NCBI GenBank assembly: GCA_030448225.1
Contig: JAUJNJ010000010.1
Span: 1-64,000, forward strand
Length of the DNA: 64,000 nt
DNA from: Phycisphaerae bacterium
Lineage (GTDB): Bacteria > Planctomycetota > Phycisphaerae > Tepidisphaerales > Tepidisphaeraceae
Direction: 5' to 3'
The translations under genes were made by a program, and so were the position numbers. Below, piece by piece: positions 10,394-19,654 of the stretch. Every line of letters starts with the position of its first letter. Position 1 is the first letter of the stretch. The notes beneath the pieces are model-generated. The model made no database searches, had not been told where the DNA came from, and saw nothing but the letters and a program-made list of their open reading frames with translations.

Positions 10394-11890
10394 ATGGCAC
10401 GATCCACTAAATTGTCCGCCACCCACTGCCCCGGCCCGGGGCGACCTTCCGCGTCGTCGCGGCGGGACTTCCTCTGGCACGTCGGCGGCGGCCTCGGCGG
10501 GATCGCGCTGTCGAACCTGCTCGGGCGCGACCGCCTGCTCGCCGCCGCGCCCGCCGCGGGTGGGGCCGGCCTCGGCGCCGCGCTGCCGTCGGGCGTGCAC
10601 CACCCGGCCCGGGCGAAGCGGGTCGTGCAGATCTTCCTCAACGGCGGCATGAGCCCGATGGACACGTTCGACCGCAAGCCGCGGCTCGACGAACTGCACG
10701 GGCGCCGCTTCGACCCGGGCGGCGGCGCGAAGGTCGAGTCGGTCACCGGCTCGGGCGACTTCCCGGTCCTCAAGAGCCCGTTCGAGTGGAAGCGGCACGG
10801 CCAGACCGGCCGGTGGGTCAGCAGCGTCTTCCCGCACCTCGCCCGCCACGTCGACGACATGGCGTTCCTGATGTCGATGACGTCGAAGACGAACGTGCAC
10901 GGCCCGGCCGCCTACATGATGAACACCGGGTTCACGCTGCCCGGGTTCCCGGCGATGGGGGCGTGGGTCAGCTACGCGCTGGGGAGCGTGAGCGACAACC
11001 TGCCCGCCTTCGTGGTGATGCCCGACCCGCGTGGCCTGCCGTACAACAACCTCGGCAACTTCACGTCGGCGTTCCTGCCGGTCGCCCACGCCGGCACGAT
11101 GATCCGCGCCGGCTCGCCCGCGCCGATCAACGACCTGTTCCCCCCGCCCGAGGCCGCGTTCATCACGCCGCAGAGCGAGGCCGACGGCGCCGCGCTGCTC
11201 GACCGCCTCAACCGCGCCCACGCCGACCGCCACGCCGGCGACAGCCGCCTCGACGCCCGCATCGCCAGCTACGAACTGGCGGCGAAGATGCAGCTGAGCG
11301 CGCCCGAGGTGCTCGACCTCGCCCGCGAGACCGCGGCGACGCGGGCGCTGTACGGCCTGGACGACAAGGCGACCGCCGAGTTCGGCAAGCGGTGCCTCAT
11401 CGCCCGGCGGATGCTCGAGCGCGGCGTGCGGGTCGTGCAACTCTGGAGCGGCGCGGCCGGGCCGTCGAACAACTGGGACAATCACAACAACGTCGCAGCC
11501 GAGCTGCCCGCGATCGCGTCGCAGGTCGACAAGCCGACCGCCGGCCTGCTGGCGGACCTGAAGAGCCGCGGCATGCTCGACGACACGCTCGTGCTGTTCA
11601 ACACCGAGTTCGGCCGCCAGCCGTTCAGCCAGAACGCCGGCGGCCGCGACCACAACGGCGGCACGTTCGTCGGGTGGATGGCCGGCGGCGGCTCAAAGGC
11701 CGGGGCGAGCTACGGGCAGAGCGACGAGTGGGGGTGGCGGTCGGTCACGCCCACCTCCTGTTACGACTTCCACGCCACCGTGCTCCACCTGCTCGGCATC
11801 GAGCACGAACAACTCACCTTCCGCCACAACGGCGTCGACCGCCGCCTCACCGACGTCCACGGCCGCGTCATCCGCGACGTGATCACTTGA
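10394..11890 (+). CDS. DUF1501 family protein (sulfatase-like fold), Tat signal
   Basis: 498-residue member of DUF1501, distantly related to sulfatases and alkaline phosphatases, normally encoded next to PSCyt2/PSD1 proteins. The N-terminus carries a twin-arginine signal (SSRRDFLWHVGGG), so the folded protein is predicted to be exported by Tat. Family blocks seen: QIFLNGGMSPMDTFDRKP, SDNLPAFVVMPDP, FLPVAHAGT, CLIARRMLERGVRVVQLWSG, WDNHNN, VLFNTEFGRQPFSQ, GRDHNGGTF, and the C-terminal DFHATVLHLLGIEHEQLTFR followed by [16 protein letters not shown]. The frame is clean. It follows the PSCyt2/PSD1 gene on the same strand and probably shares its transcript. No experimentally established activity is known to me for this family. 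Confidence 0.92.
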   Translation: MARSTKLSATHCPGPGRPSASSRRDFLWHVGGGLGGIALSNLLGRDRLLAAAPAAGGAGLGAALPSGVHHPARAKRVVQIFLNGGMSPMDTFDRKPRLDELHGRRFDPGGGAKVESVTGSGDFPVLKSPFEWKRHGQTGRWVSSVFPHLARHVDDMAFLMSMTSKTNVHGPAAYMMNTGFTLPGFPAMGAWVSYALGSVSDNLPAFVVMPDPRGLPYNNLGNFTSAFLPVAHAGTMIRAGSPAPINDLFPPPEAAFITPQSEADGAALLDRLNRAHADRHAGDSRLDARIASYELAAKMQLSAPEVLDLARETAATRALYGLDDKATAEFGKRCLIARRMLERGVRVVQLWSGAAGPSNNWDNHNNVAAELPAIASQVDKPTAGLLADLKSRGMLDDTLVLFNTEFGRQPFSQNAGGRDHNGGTFVGWMAGGGSKAGASYGQSDEWGWRSVTPTSCYDFHATVLHLLGIEHEQLTFRHNGVDRRLTDVHGRVIRDVIT

Positions 11891-12314
11891 CCCGCTCGGT
11901 CACGAGGACCTTTCCCGACTCGCGCCGCGAGAAGGAGCACGGGCTTCTGCGAACCGCCGCACGACCGCGGCAGCGGACCGCGGCAGCGGGCGGGCGATGT
12001 CCGCGTCGCACCTTGCGTTTCGAGCAACGTGCAAGAACGAAAACGCGACGTGAAACCTTGGTGGGTCGGTCGGCCGATCCCCCGCGAGAGCGGGTTACGG
12101 CTCCCCGCAGCGGCGACCGTTCCGGTGATGCCGAGCGCTGCGACGGGCCTCGCGAGACCCCCGTGTGATCCTTGGATGCGCTCAGGACGACATGCGCCCC
12201 AGCGCTGCTACGAGGAGATTCAGACCCCTCCGACAGGTCGTGCTGCGTGCGGCCGCGCCGGAGCGTGTTCGCTGCGGAGACGTGCGAACGGTCTGGCGGA
12301 AGTGGCGGACGCGC
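11891..12314. other. Intergenic region, nothing recognised
   Basis: Between the DUF1501 gene and the convergent small hypothetical gene. I see no supportable gene, strong hairpin or repeat. Confidence 0.5.
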
Positions 12315-12587
12315 TCACCTCGGCGACTTGTCCGGCGGCACGCCCCAGCGCCGGCGGACCTCGGCGTCCATGCGGTCGAGCACCTGGCGCCGGTGACGGA
12401 AGTACGCGACGGCCTCGGGCGTGTCCTCGCCGGCCTTGGTCTTCCACCCGCTGTGCCGCGCGTCGCCGGCGAGCGCGGTCAGCTTGTCGAGCGCGTCGTT
12501 GCCGCCGGCGACTTCCGCCCGGATCGCCCGGTTGATCGCCTTCGCCAGCTTGCCGCCGTACTTCTCCCGGATCTCACGCTCGCCCAT
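12315..12587 (-). CDS. Small hypothetical protein, 90 residues
   Basis: Soluble, charged, probably helical protein beginning MGEREIREKYGGKLAKAIN and ending WGVPPDKSPR; no signal peptide, membrane segment or cysteine. I prefer ATG at 12587 because AAAGGTGG lies a few bases upstream; a GTG three codons earlier would also be in frame. The amino-acid composition looks like real protein rather than a GC-rich shadow, with balanced Lys/Glu and Ile. No family recognised. It stands alone between two exported gene sets. Confidence 0.55.
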   Translation of the reverse strand: MGEREIREKYGGKLAKAINRAIRAEVAGGNDALDKLTALAGDARHSGWKTKAGEDTPEAVAYFRHRRQVLDRMDAEVRRRWGVPPDKSPR

Positions 12588-13028
12588 CACCGCCACCTTT
12601 CACGACCGACCCCGGCGGCCCGCGCCGCCCGGCCATCATTCTGCAAGAGGCGGGCCGCCGCTGTCCAGTTCCGGCGACGCCCGCCGGTGGCTGCGGGGTG
12701 GCGAGTGCCGTCGGAGCCCGGCGGCGGCGGCGGCGTCACAAAACCGCTCCAACTGCGCAGCCGCGCGTAGGCGGATCGCCCGGTCGTGGTCTGGTCGTCG
12801 AAGCCGAATGGCGAACAGCGGCGGGAACCAGGTGGACGTGCACGAATCCTCCTCAACCCGCGACGGTTGATGTCAGCCGCGGCCGTGCCCGATGTCGCAA
12901 GGCTCGACGCCCGACCGATGCGCCGTCGATCCGGCGCGGGGACCCGCCGCGTGGCCCGCCGGCTATCACTGTCATCGGCATCGAGATAAGTGACGACGTC
13001 TCCCGCACCGGTCGGTAGACTATGGTTG
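12588..13028. other. Divergent intergenic region, nothing recognised
   Basis: Lies between the small hypothetical gene (minus) and the NlpC/P60-like gene (plus), so promoters for both are expected, but the GC-rich sequence shows no convincing boxes and no supportable gene. Confidence 0.45.
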
Positions 13029-13682
13029 ATGCGTTCAATCACCTACCGCGAAGTTCTCATCCTGTGCTTCGTCGCCCTCGGAACAACCGCCCTCGCCGCT
13101 GGCCGCGACGACGCTAAGGCCGTGGACGTCGAGGCGATCGCTCGCACGTTCCCCGACGGCGGCGGCTATAACCGCAAGTGGGCCGGGTCCGGGACGCCGG
13201 AGGAGGTGCGCTTCGGCGACGCCCGCATCCTGGCGCGGGGGACCGACGGCACCTACTGCTGCGGCTTCACGTTCGCCGTTGCCATGCGGGCGGCGGGCGA
13301 GGCGGGGCTGCTGTCGGGCAAGACGGTCGAGCAGGTGAAGCGATTCCAGAAGGAGTGGTACGGCGCGACCGGGGAACCCGAGGCGACCGAGCAGCAGTGC
13401 GCCGTCGCGATGGAGCGCCTCGGCATCGGCCGACGCGTCGCGGTCGACGACGCCCGGCCCGGCGACTTCCTCCAGTTCTGGCGCAAGAAGAGCGGCCACA
13501 GCGTCGTGTTCCTGAAGTGGGCCGAGCGCGCCGGCAAGCGCGTCGGCTTCACCTACCGCAGTTCCCAGGGCTCGACCGACGGCGTCGGCGACAACACCGA
13601 GTACTTCAAAGACAGCGGCATCGACGGCGGCGAGGTCGACCCGAAGCGCGTGTACTTCGGCCGCCTGAATGCGGGCCGATGA
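13029..13682 (+). CDS. Secreted NlpC/P60- or CHAP-like cysteine amidase/peptidase candidate
   Basis: 217-residue protein. I chose ATG 13029 because it starts a proper signal peptide (MRSITYREVLILCFVALG, then TTALAAG); the frame opens earlier at 12990 but that extension has no export signal. After cleavage the protein has TYCCGFTFAVAMRAA, a Cys placed at the head of a helix as in papain-fold amidases, and about 80 residues later PGDFLQFWRKKSGHSVVFLKW, where PGDFLQFW and GHSVVF match the strand and histidine of NlpC/P60 and CHAP domains. A later Asn/Asp-rich stretch could provide the third residue. Peptidoglycan or another amide is the likely substrate, but this is inference from motif spacing. 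Single gene; no strong Shine-Dalgarno. Confidence 0.72.
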   Translation: MRSITYREVLILCFVALGTTALAAGRDDAKAVDVEAIARTFPDGGGYNRKWAGSGTPEEVRFGDARILARGTDGTYCCGFTFAVAMRAAGEAGLLSGKTVEQVKRFQKEWYGATGEPEATEQQCAVAMERLGIGRRVAVDDARPGDFLQFWRKKSGHSVVFLKWAERAGKRVGFTYRSSQGSTDGVGDNTEYFKDSGIDGGEVDPKRVYFGRLNAGR

Positions 13683-13809
13683 AGTCTCGTCTCCGGCGCA
13701 TCGGCGTCCGGCCACAACGACGCAACGGCGACCCGCCAGTCCGGTAGGATAAGGGCCGGGCCGACCGCGACCCCGGCGGCACGTCAGGCCCTTGGCGGGG
13801 ACGATCACG

Positions 13810-16545
13810 ATGACGAAGTGTGTTGCACCGCGCGTCGCCGCGCTGCTTCTGGCCCTGCTGCCCTGCGCCGCGGCCGGCGCGGGGGCGGCGAACGGCACGG
13901 CGGCAAAGCCCGAAGCGGCGGCGCACTGGGCGTTCCGGCCGCCGTCGATGCCGGCCGTGCCCGCGGTGAAACGGTCGGACTGGCCGCGCACGGACGTCGA
14001 CCGCTTCGTCCTGGCCACGCTCGAGGCCAAGGGGTTGTCGCCCGCCCCGCCGGCCGACCCGCTCACGCTCATCCGCCGCGCCACCTTCGACGTGACCGGC
14101 CTCCCGCCGACGCCGGAGGAGGTGGAGGCGTTCCTGAACGATTCCGCCCCCGACGCCTACGAGAAACTCGTCGACCGCCTGCTCGCCTCCCCCCACTACG
14201 GCGAGCGGTGGGGCCGCCACTGGCTCGACGTCGTGCGGTTCGGCGAGAGCCAGGGCTTCGAGCGCAACCGCATCCGCGACAACGCGTGGCGGTACCGCGA
14301 TTGGGTGATCGGCGCGTTCAACCGCGACCTCCCGTACGACGAGTTCGTCCGCCACCAGATCGCCGGCGACGTGCTTCACCCGAGCGACCCCGACGCGGTC
14401 ATCGCCACCGGCTACCACGTCGTCGGCTCGTGGGATCAGGTCGCGCACCTCGAGGGATCGGGCGCGATGAAGGCCGTGGCGCGTGCGGACGCGCTGGAGG
14501 ACCTCGTCGCCACGATGGGGCAGGCGTACCTCGGGCTCACAATCAATTGCGCCCGCTGCCACGACCACAAGTTCGACCCGGTCGCGCGCAAGGAGTACTA
14601 CCAGGTGGCCGCCCTGCTGGCCGGCGTCACGCAGGCGGAGAAGGAGCGGGAGAACGTCGCGCTCTCGCGCGACCCGAAGCGGGAGGCGACCGTCCGCGCC
14701 GAGTTGAACTCGGTGAGCGAGGCGCTGGCCAACGTCGAGGCGAAGATACGAAAGTCGCCCGGGGGCGAGTCGGCGGCGAGCGCCGACGCGATCGACGGCG
14801 TGGAGGCGGTCTATCGCATCGATGACGAGAAGGCGGTCACCATCGCGGACGCCTCGGGCGCGGCCGGCGGGGTCGAGTTGCGCGTTGGCGCGAAGCCGCG
14901 GTGGGCGTCGGCCGAGCCGCCGCTGACGTTCGTGCGGGCCGCGAAGGCGGCGGGCGCGTTTTCGCTCGAGGCGTGGCTGACGCCCGCGAAGGCGAAGCAG
15001 GCCGGGCCCGCGCGAATCGTCACGCTGTCGCTCGACTCCGGCCGCCGGAACTTCACGCTCGGCCACGACGGCACCGGCTACGAGGTCCGCCTGCGCACGA
15101 CGAAGACCGACGCCAACGGTCTGCCGTCGCTCAGGAGCCCCGGCGGGTCGGCCAAGGCCGAACGCACGCACGTCGTCTACACGTTCGGCGGCGACGGCGC
15201 GGCGCGGCTCTACGTCAACGGCCGGCGCGTCGCCGAGCGGTCGATCGGCGGCGATCTCTCGAACTGGGACGACTCGTTCCGGCTCGGCCTCGGCGACGAG
15301 TTGACCGGCGACCGCGCGTGGGACGGCCGGCTCCACTTCGTCGCGCTCTACAGCCGGGCGCTGGACGAGGCGACGGTTCTCCGAAACTTCGACTCCGGCT
15401 CGCGCGACGTCGGGAGCGCCGCGACCGAGCCGCTGCTCGCCAAGGCGTCGCCGGCGGAGCGGGCGCGGCACGGCGATCTGCTGTCGAAGCGGAAGGCGCT
15501 CCAAGAGGAACTGGCGAGCCTGCACTTCACCGGCGCGCTGCACGTGCCGATTTCGCAGCAACCGCCGGTGACGAACGACCTGCACCGCGGGGACCTCAAC
15601 AGCCCGAAGGGCGTCGTGTCGCCCGCAGGCGTGGCGGCGCTCGGCGCCGGCGGACTTCCGTCCGACTTCGGCCTGCCGCCGGACGCGCCCGAGGCGCGGC
15701 GTCGGGCGAAGCTCGCGGAGTGGCTGACCGATCCGCGCAATCCGCTGACCGCCCGCGTGTTCGTCAACCGCGTATGGCACTACCACTTCGGCCAGGGAAT
15801 CGTCGACACCCCCAGCGACTTCGGCACCCAGGGCGGCCGGCCGTCGCACCCGGAGTTGCTCGACTACCTCGCCGTCCGCTTCGTGCGCGGCGGCTGGCGG
15901 GCGAAGGACCTGCACCGCCTGATCATGACATCGGCCGCCTACCGCCAGGCGTCGCAGGTGCGCGACGCGCGGGCCGAGGCGGTCGACGCCGACAACCGCC
16001 TGCTGTGGCGCTTCAACCGCCGGCGCCTCGACGGCGAGGCCGTCCGGGACGCGGCGCTGGCGGCGAGCGGCGCGCTCAACCGCCGGATGGGCGGCCCGAG
16101 CTACCGCGACATGAAGGTGGAGTTCGTCTCGAACAACCACGGCTTCACCGAGCCGACGAACGAGTTCTCCGACGCCACCCGCCGCCGCACCGTCTACCGA
16201 CTGTGGGCCCGCTCCGGCGGCCAGCCGATGCTCGAGTCGCTCGACTGCCCCGACCCGTCGGTGATGACCCCCCGCCGCACGCTGTCGATCACGCCCGTGC
16301 AGGCGCTGTCGATGCTCAACAACGTGTTCATGGAACAGTGCGCCGACCGCTTCGCGAAGCGCGCGGCGAAGGAGGCCGGCGACGACGACGTTCCCGGCCA
16401 GGTGGAGCGGGCGTACCGGCTGGCGTTATGCCGCCCGCCGACGCGCGACGAAGCCGCGCTGGCCGCCCCGTTCGTCCGCGAGCACGGCCTGGGGCAGTTC
16501 TGCCTCGTCCTGTTCAACGCGAACGAGTTCCTGTTCGTCAATTAG
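13810..16545 (+). CDS. PSCyt2/PSD1 (DUF1549-DUF1553) protein with LamG-like insert
   Basis: Intact 911-residue paralogue of the gene at 7.4 kb. ATG 13810 is preferred over an in-frame TTG at 13792 since it directly begins the signal peptide (APRVAALLLALLPCAAAGA). DUF1549: RTDVDRFVLATLEAKGLSP, TFDVTGLPPTPEEVEAF, GRHWLDVVRFGES, and the c-type heme motif CARCH (residues 247-251) followed by DHKFDP. The middle section (about nt 14940-15400; FSLEAWLTPAKAK, ARLYVNGRRVAER, LHFVALYSRALDEATV) is a LamG/concanavalin-like sugar-binding domain, replacing the F5/8C-like domain of the first copy. DUF1553 follows ([32 protein letters not shown]) and ends FLFVN. A DUF1501 gene follows on the same strand. Likely periplasmic oxidative enzyme component; activity unknown. 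Confidence 0.95.
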   Translation: MTKCVAPRVAALLLALLPCAAAGAGAANGTAAKPEAAAHWAFRPPSMPAVPAVKRSDWPRTDVDRFVLATLEAKGLSPAPPADPLTLIRRATFDVTGLPPTPEEVEAFLNDSAPDAYEKLVDRLLASPHYGERWGRHWLDVVRFGESQGFERNRIRDNAWRYRDWVIGAFNRDLPYDEFVRHQIAGDVLHPSDPDAVIATGYHVVGSWDQVAHLEGSGAMKAVARADALEDLVATMGQAYLGLTINCARCHDHKFDPVARKEYYQVAALLAGVTQAEKERENVALSRDPKREATVRAELNSVSEALANVEAKIRKSPGGESAASADAIDGVEAVYRIDDEKAVTIADASGAAGGVELRVGAKPRWASAEPPLTFVRAAKAAGAFSLEAWLTPAKAKQAGPARIVTLSLDSGRRNFTLGHDGTGYEVRLRTTKTDANGLPSLRSPGGSAKAERTHVVYTFGGDGAARLYVNGRRVAERSIGGDLSNWDDSFRLGLGDELTGDRAWDGRLHFVALYSRALDEATVLRNFDSGSRDVGSAATEPLLAKASPAERARHGDLLSKRKALQEELASLHFTGALHVPISQQPPVTNDLHRGDLNSPKGVVSPAGVAALGAGGLPSDFGLPPDAPEARRRAKLAEWLTDPRNPLTARVFVNRVWHYHFGQGIVDTPSDFGTQGGRPSHPELLDYLAVRFVRGGWRAKDLHRLIMTSAAYRQASQVRDARAEAVDADNRLLWRFNRRRLDGEAVRDAALAASGALNRRMGGPSYRDMKVEFVSNNHGFTEPTNEFSDATRRRTVYRLWARSGGQPMLESLDCPDPSVMTPRRTLSITPVQALSMLNNVFMEQCADRFAKRAAKEAGDDDVPGQVERAYRLALCRPPTRDEAALAAPFVREHGLGQFCLVLFNANEFLFVN

Positions 16546-16560
16546 CCACTTTGGTTGTGA

Positions 16561-16740
16561 AAGAAGTTGAACCACGGAGACGCGGAGAGACGGAGAAAGA
16601 TGGAACATCGGAAGGTGGAGGATGGAGGAAAACGAGGTGCGCCTCTGGCACCGACATGTTCCACCATCCTCTATCTTCCATCCTCCGTCTTCGTTCTCTT
16701 CCTACCTCCGTGCCTCCGTGCCTCCGTGGTACAATTCTTC
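16561..16740. repeat. Large imperfect inverted repeat built of ACGGAGG-like units
   Basis: The left arm starts GAAGTTGAACCACGGAGAC and runs through GGAGGATGGAGGAA; the right arm mirrors it (CCATCCTCCGTC ... CTCCGTGGTACAATTCTTC). The outer ends pair as ACCACGG/CCGTGGT, the inner parts as GATGGAACAT/ATGTTCCA and GTGGAGGATGG-like segments, around a short GC-rich loop near 16640-16655. This is a MITE- or hairpin-type intergenic repeat between the PSCyt2/PSD1 gene and its DUF1501 partner; a partial relative (CAGAGGCACGGAGACACCGA) occurs near 34250. Confidence 0.7.
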
Positions 16741-16762
16741 ACCCGCGTGAGGGACGTCGATC

Positions 16763-18226
16763 ATGAGTGAGCCGAGTTCTCGAGAGGGCGTCACGCGCCG
16801 CGACTTCTTCCGCCACGCCGCGTTCGGCATGGGCGCGATCGCGGTGGCCGACCTGCTGTCGCGCGACGGGCAACTGCGCGCGGCGCCCGCGCCGGCGATC
16901 CACCGGCCGCTGCCGCACCACGCGGCGGCGGCGAAGCACGTGATCCACATCTACCTCGGCGGCGGGCTGAGTCACGTCGACTCGTTCGACTACAAGCCGG
17001 AACTCGAGAAGTACCACGACGAGGAGATGCCCAAGAGCATCGGCAAGGCCGACGCGTTCTTCGGCAAGGTCGGCCGGCTGCACAAGGCGCATTACCGCTT
17101 CGCCCGGCGCGGCGGGAGCGGGCTGTGGATCTCGGACCTGTTCCCCCACATCGCGGGCGTCGCCGACGAACTCACCGTCATCAACTCGATGGTCGCCGAG
17201 ACCGCCAACCACATCCCCGGCACCTACCAGGCGAACACCGGCTTCCGGCAGATGGGATTCCCGTCGATGGGCGCGTGGCTCAGATACGGCCTCGGCAGCG
17301 CGCGGGAGAATTTGCCGAGCTTCGTCGTCCTGCCGGACGCCCGCGGCATCCCAAACTCCGCCGGCGGCGCGTTCAACTGGACGAGCGGCTTCCTCCCCGC
17401 CCAGCACCAGGGCGTGGCGTTCAACACGCGCGGCGACAAGCCCGTCCTCGACCTCCAACCCGCCAGCGGCCTCGGCGCCAAGGGGCAGGCGGCGCGGCGC
17501 GACCTGCTGCGGCGATTGAACGAGATGCACCTGCAGGGCCAGACTCAGACGGATCCCCTCGCCGCCCGCATCCGCAGCTACGAACTGGCGGCCGGCATGC
17601 AGCAGACGATCCCCGAGGCGACCGACCTCGACGCCGAGCCGGACCACGTGAAGCAGTTGTACGGCCTCGACCGCGACGAGTGCCGCGACGTCGCCCGCAA
17701 CTGCATCGCCGCCCGGCGGCTCATCGAACGCGGCGTGCGCATGGTGCAGGTGTGGACCGGCGACGGCGTCTCGTGGGACGCGCACGACGACATCCTCGGC
17801 AAGGGGTACAAGAGCCACAGCGGCGAGGCGCTGCGCGTCGACCGGCCGGTGGCGGGCCTCATCCGCGACCTGCGCCAGCGCGGCCTGCTCGACAGCACGC
17901 TCGTACTGATCACGACCGAGTTCGGCCGCACGCCGTTCGCCCAGTCCGACAAGGGCACGATCAACCGCGGCCGCGACCACCACCCGCAGGGCTTCACCAA
18001 CGTGCTGGCCGGGGCGGGCCTCAGGCACGGCTTCGCCTACGGCGCGACGGACCCGATCGGTTACGCCTCGATCGAGAAGCCGGTCACGACCTACGATTTC
18101 CACGCCACCGTCCTGCACCTGCTCGGCATTGACCACGAGCGGCTCACCTTCTACCACAACGGCATCGAGCGCCGACTCACGAACGTCCACGGCGAGGTCG
18201 TGCGCGACGTCCTCCGATCCGCGTGA
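16763..18226 (+). CDS. DUF1501 family protein (sulfatase-like fold), Tat signal
   Basis: 487-residue partner of the preceding PSCyt2/PSD1 gene. Twin-arginine signal TRRDFFRHAAFGMG near residue 11. Family blocks: [125 protein letters not shown] and ERRLTNVHGEVVRDVL. Clean frame. It diverges clearly from the DUF1501 protein at 10.4 kb: the metal-site-like GRDHHPQG differs from GRDHNGGT, and the N-terminal half has a KxxxFFGKVGRL insertion. The pairs are therefore old duplicates rather than a recent copy. A hairpin-forming repeat separates it from its partner. Confidence 0.93.
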   Translation: MSEPSSREGVTRRDFFRHAAFGMGAIAVADLLSRDGQLRAAPAPAIHRPLPHHAAAAKHVIHIYLGGGLSHVDSFDYKPELEKYHDEEMPKSIGKADAFFGKVGRLHKAHYRFARRGGSGLWISDLFPHIAGVADELTVINSMVAETANHIPGTYQANTGFRQMGFPSMGAWLRYGLGSARENLPSFVVLPDARGIPNSAGGAFNWTSGFLPAQHQGVAFNTRGDKPVLDLQPASGLGAKGQAARRDLLRRLNEMHLQGQTQTDPLAARIRSYELAAGMQQTIPEATDLDAEPDHVKQLYGLDRDECRDVARNCIAARRLIERGVRMVQVWTGDGVSWDAHDDILGKGYKSHSGEALRVDRPVAGLIRDLRQRGLLDSTLVLITTEFGRTPFAQSDKGTINRGRDHHPQGFTNVLAGAGLRHGFAYGATDPIGYASIEKPVTTYDFHATVLHLLGIDHERLTFYHNGIERRLTNVHGEVVRDVLRSA

Positions 18227-18551
18227 GCGGCAGGCGCGAGTGTCGTTGCGATCCCATCCGGATACCCTGCAGCCCTTTTAGCCGCAGGCCCGAAGGGCCC
18301 GTTCTTTGATTCGGTTGAGGCGCGGATGGCGCCGAGGGCGCAGAGGGAGTCCCTGGAGATGAGAAGAGGACGGATCTGATGCTTCGGGATGTCGGAGAGG
18401 CGCGCGTGGCGTGGACTTTCGGGGCCGGTCTGCGGATGACGGATTCCATTTGATCGCGGCGCTTCCGCGCCGGTTTGGTTCGCTAAGCCGCAGGCGGCGT
18501 CGGTTCGGTCGGGGCGCACGGAGCAGAGCGGTTCCGTATAATCTCGCCGTG
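18227..18551. other. Intergenic region, nothing recognised
   Basis: Less GC-rich than its neighbours around 18340-18400. No supportable gene or clear terminator; upstream in-frame extension of the next gene through this stretch has the arginine-rich composition of non-coding DNA. Confidence 0.45.
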
Positions 18552-19418
18552 ATGCAAGACACGCCCCCCGCGCCCGCCGCCCCCGCCGCGCCCGCCCCGC
18601 TGGAGGTGGGGATCTACCAGATCGCCGACGACACGTTGTTCCGTAAGAACCGAGTCGACGGAACCGGGTGGGACTGGTCGTGGGCCGAGTGGCGGCGCGA
18701 CTGGATGGACGCCACGCCCAACCGCTACGCCTACCGCTGCCTGCCGCTCACGATCGCCAACCAGACCGGCTGGTGGGTCCACAACCCCGTCGGCTTCACC
18801 GCCTACTGGGCCGGGCGGCGCGAGCCGAACAACATCCAGTTCCTGTTCGACGACGCGCCGGGCGTCTGGGGGCCGTGGATCAACAACCAGTTCGGCGAGG
18901 GCGTGATCACGTGGAACACGCCGTTCCTCTTCCGCACGAAGCCGGCCGGTTCGCGGCTGCTGATCATCGGGCCGGCGAACTACTTCAAGCCCAACGTCCA
19001 GCCGCTGACGGCCCTGATCGAGAGCGACTGGGTCAGCATGTCGTTCACGATGAACTGGAAGATGACCGCGCCCGGCGTGCCGGTGCGGTTCGACGCGGGC
19101 GAGCCGCTGTTCCAGGCGATCCCGCTGGCGCGCAACGCGTGCGCCGACCTCGAGCGCGCGTCGGTCACCTACATGAAGCTCGGCGACGACCCGGACGTCG
19201 CCCGCTCGTACCACGAGTGGAGCGACTCGCGGCGGAAGTTCCACGAGCAGAAGGCGCGCGGCGAGGTGAAGCCCGACGGCTGGCAGAAGGACTACTTCCG
19301 CGGCCAGGACGCCTCCGGCCGCGACGCCGCCCCCGAGCACATGACGAAGGTCGTCCCGCCCACGATCAACCAAGGCGGCGGCCCGAAGAACTCGCCGCCG
19401 CCGACGTCCAAAGCGTAG
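18552..19418 (+). CDS. DUF6065 family protein
   Basis: 288-residue protein that I recognise as DUF6065 from its spaced tryptophan-rich pattern: ERRDWMD-like WRRDWMDATPNRYAYRC, LTIANQTGWWVHNP, an FGEGVITWNTPFLFRT block, LLIIGPANY, and DWVSMSFTMNWKMT followed by VRFDAGEPLFQAIPL. No signal peptide or membrane segment; a proline/alanine-rich N-terminus and a Pro/Ser-rich C-terminus flank the domain. I start at ATG 18552 because the longer frame beginning at 18411 adds only arginine-rich residues. The family is of unknown function and often scattered singly; the conserved Gly-Trp-Trp and Thr-Trp-Asn positions suggest ligand binding, which is speculation. No operon partners. Confidence 0.8.
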   Translation: MQDTPPAPAAPAAPAPLEVGIYQIADDTLFRKNRVDGTGWDWSWAEWRRDWMDATPNRYAYRCLPLTIANQTGWWVHNPVGFTAYWAGRREPNNIQFLFDDAPGVWGPWINNQFGEGVITWNTPFLFRTKPAGSRLLIIGPANYFKPNVQPLTALIESDWVSMSFTMNWKMTAPGVPVRFDAGEPLFQAIPLARNACADLERASVTYMKLGDDPDVARSYHEWSDSRRKFHEQKARGEVKPDGWQKDYFRGQDASGRDAAPEHMTKVVPPTINQGGGPKNSPPPTSKA

Positions 19419-19654
19419 AACGGAATCGATCGCTACACGCGTGGGCTCGGCCCGCCGATGCGGCCAAATTCCAAGCGGTTGCCGCGTTGCCGCGTAGTGA
19501 TAAAACCAGCCGTTCGGAATTTGGTGCCGCAGAGGGGCGGAGGACGAGGAGAAGGAACATCGTCCGGCGTTCCCTCCGCGCCCTCCGCGGTGGATTATCT
19601 TTTTGTGGGCTTACGTGTTCGCTGGATTCGACTGATCGAGCGGCAACTCCCGGA

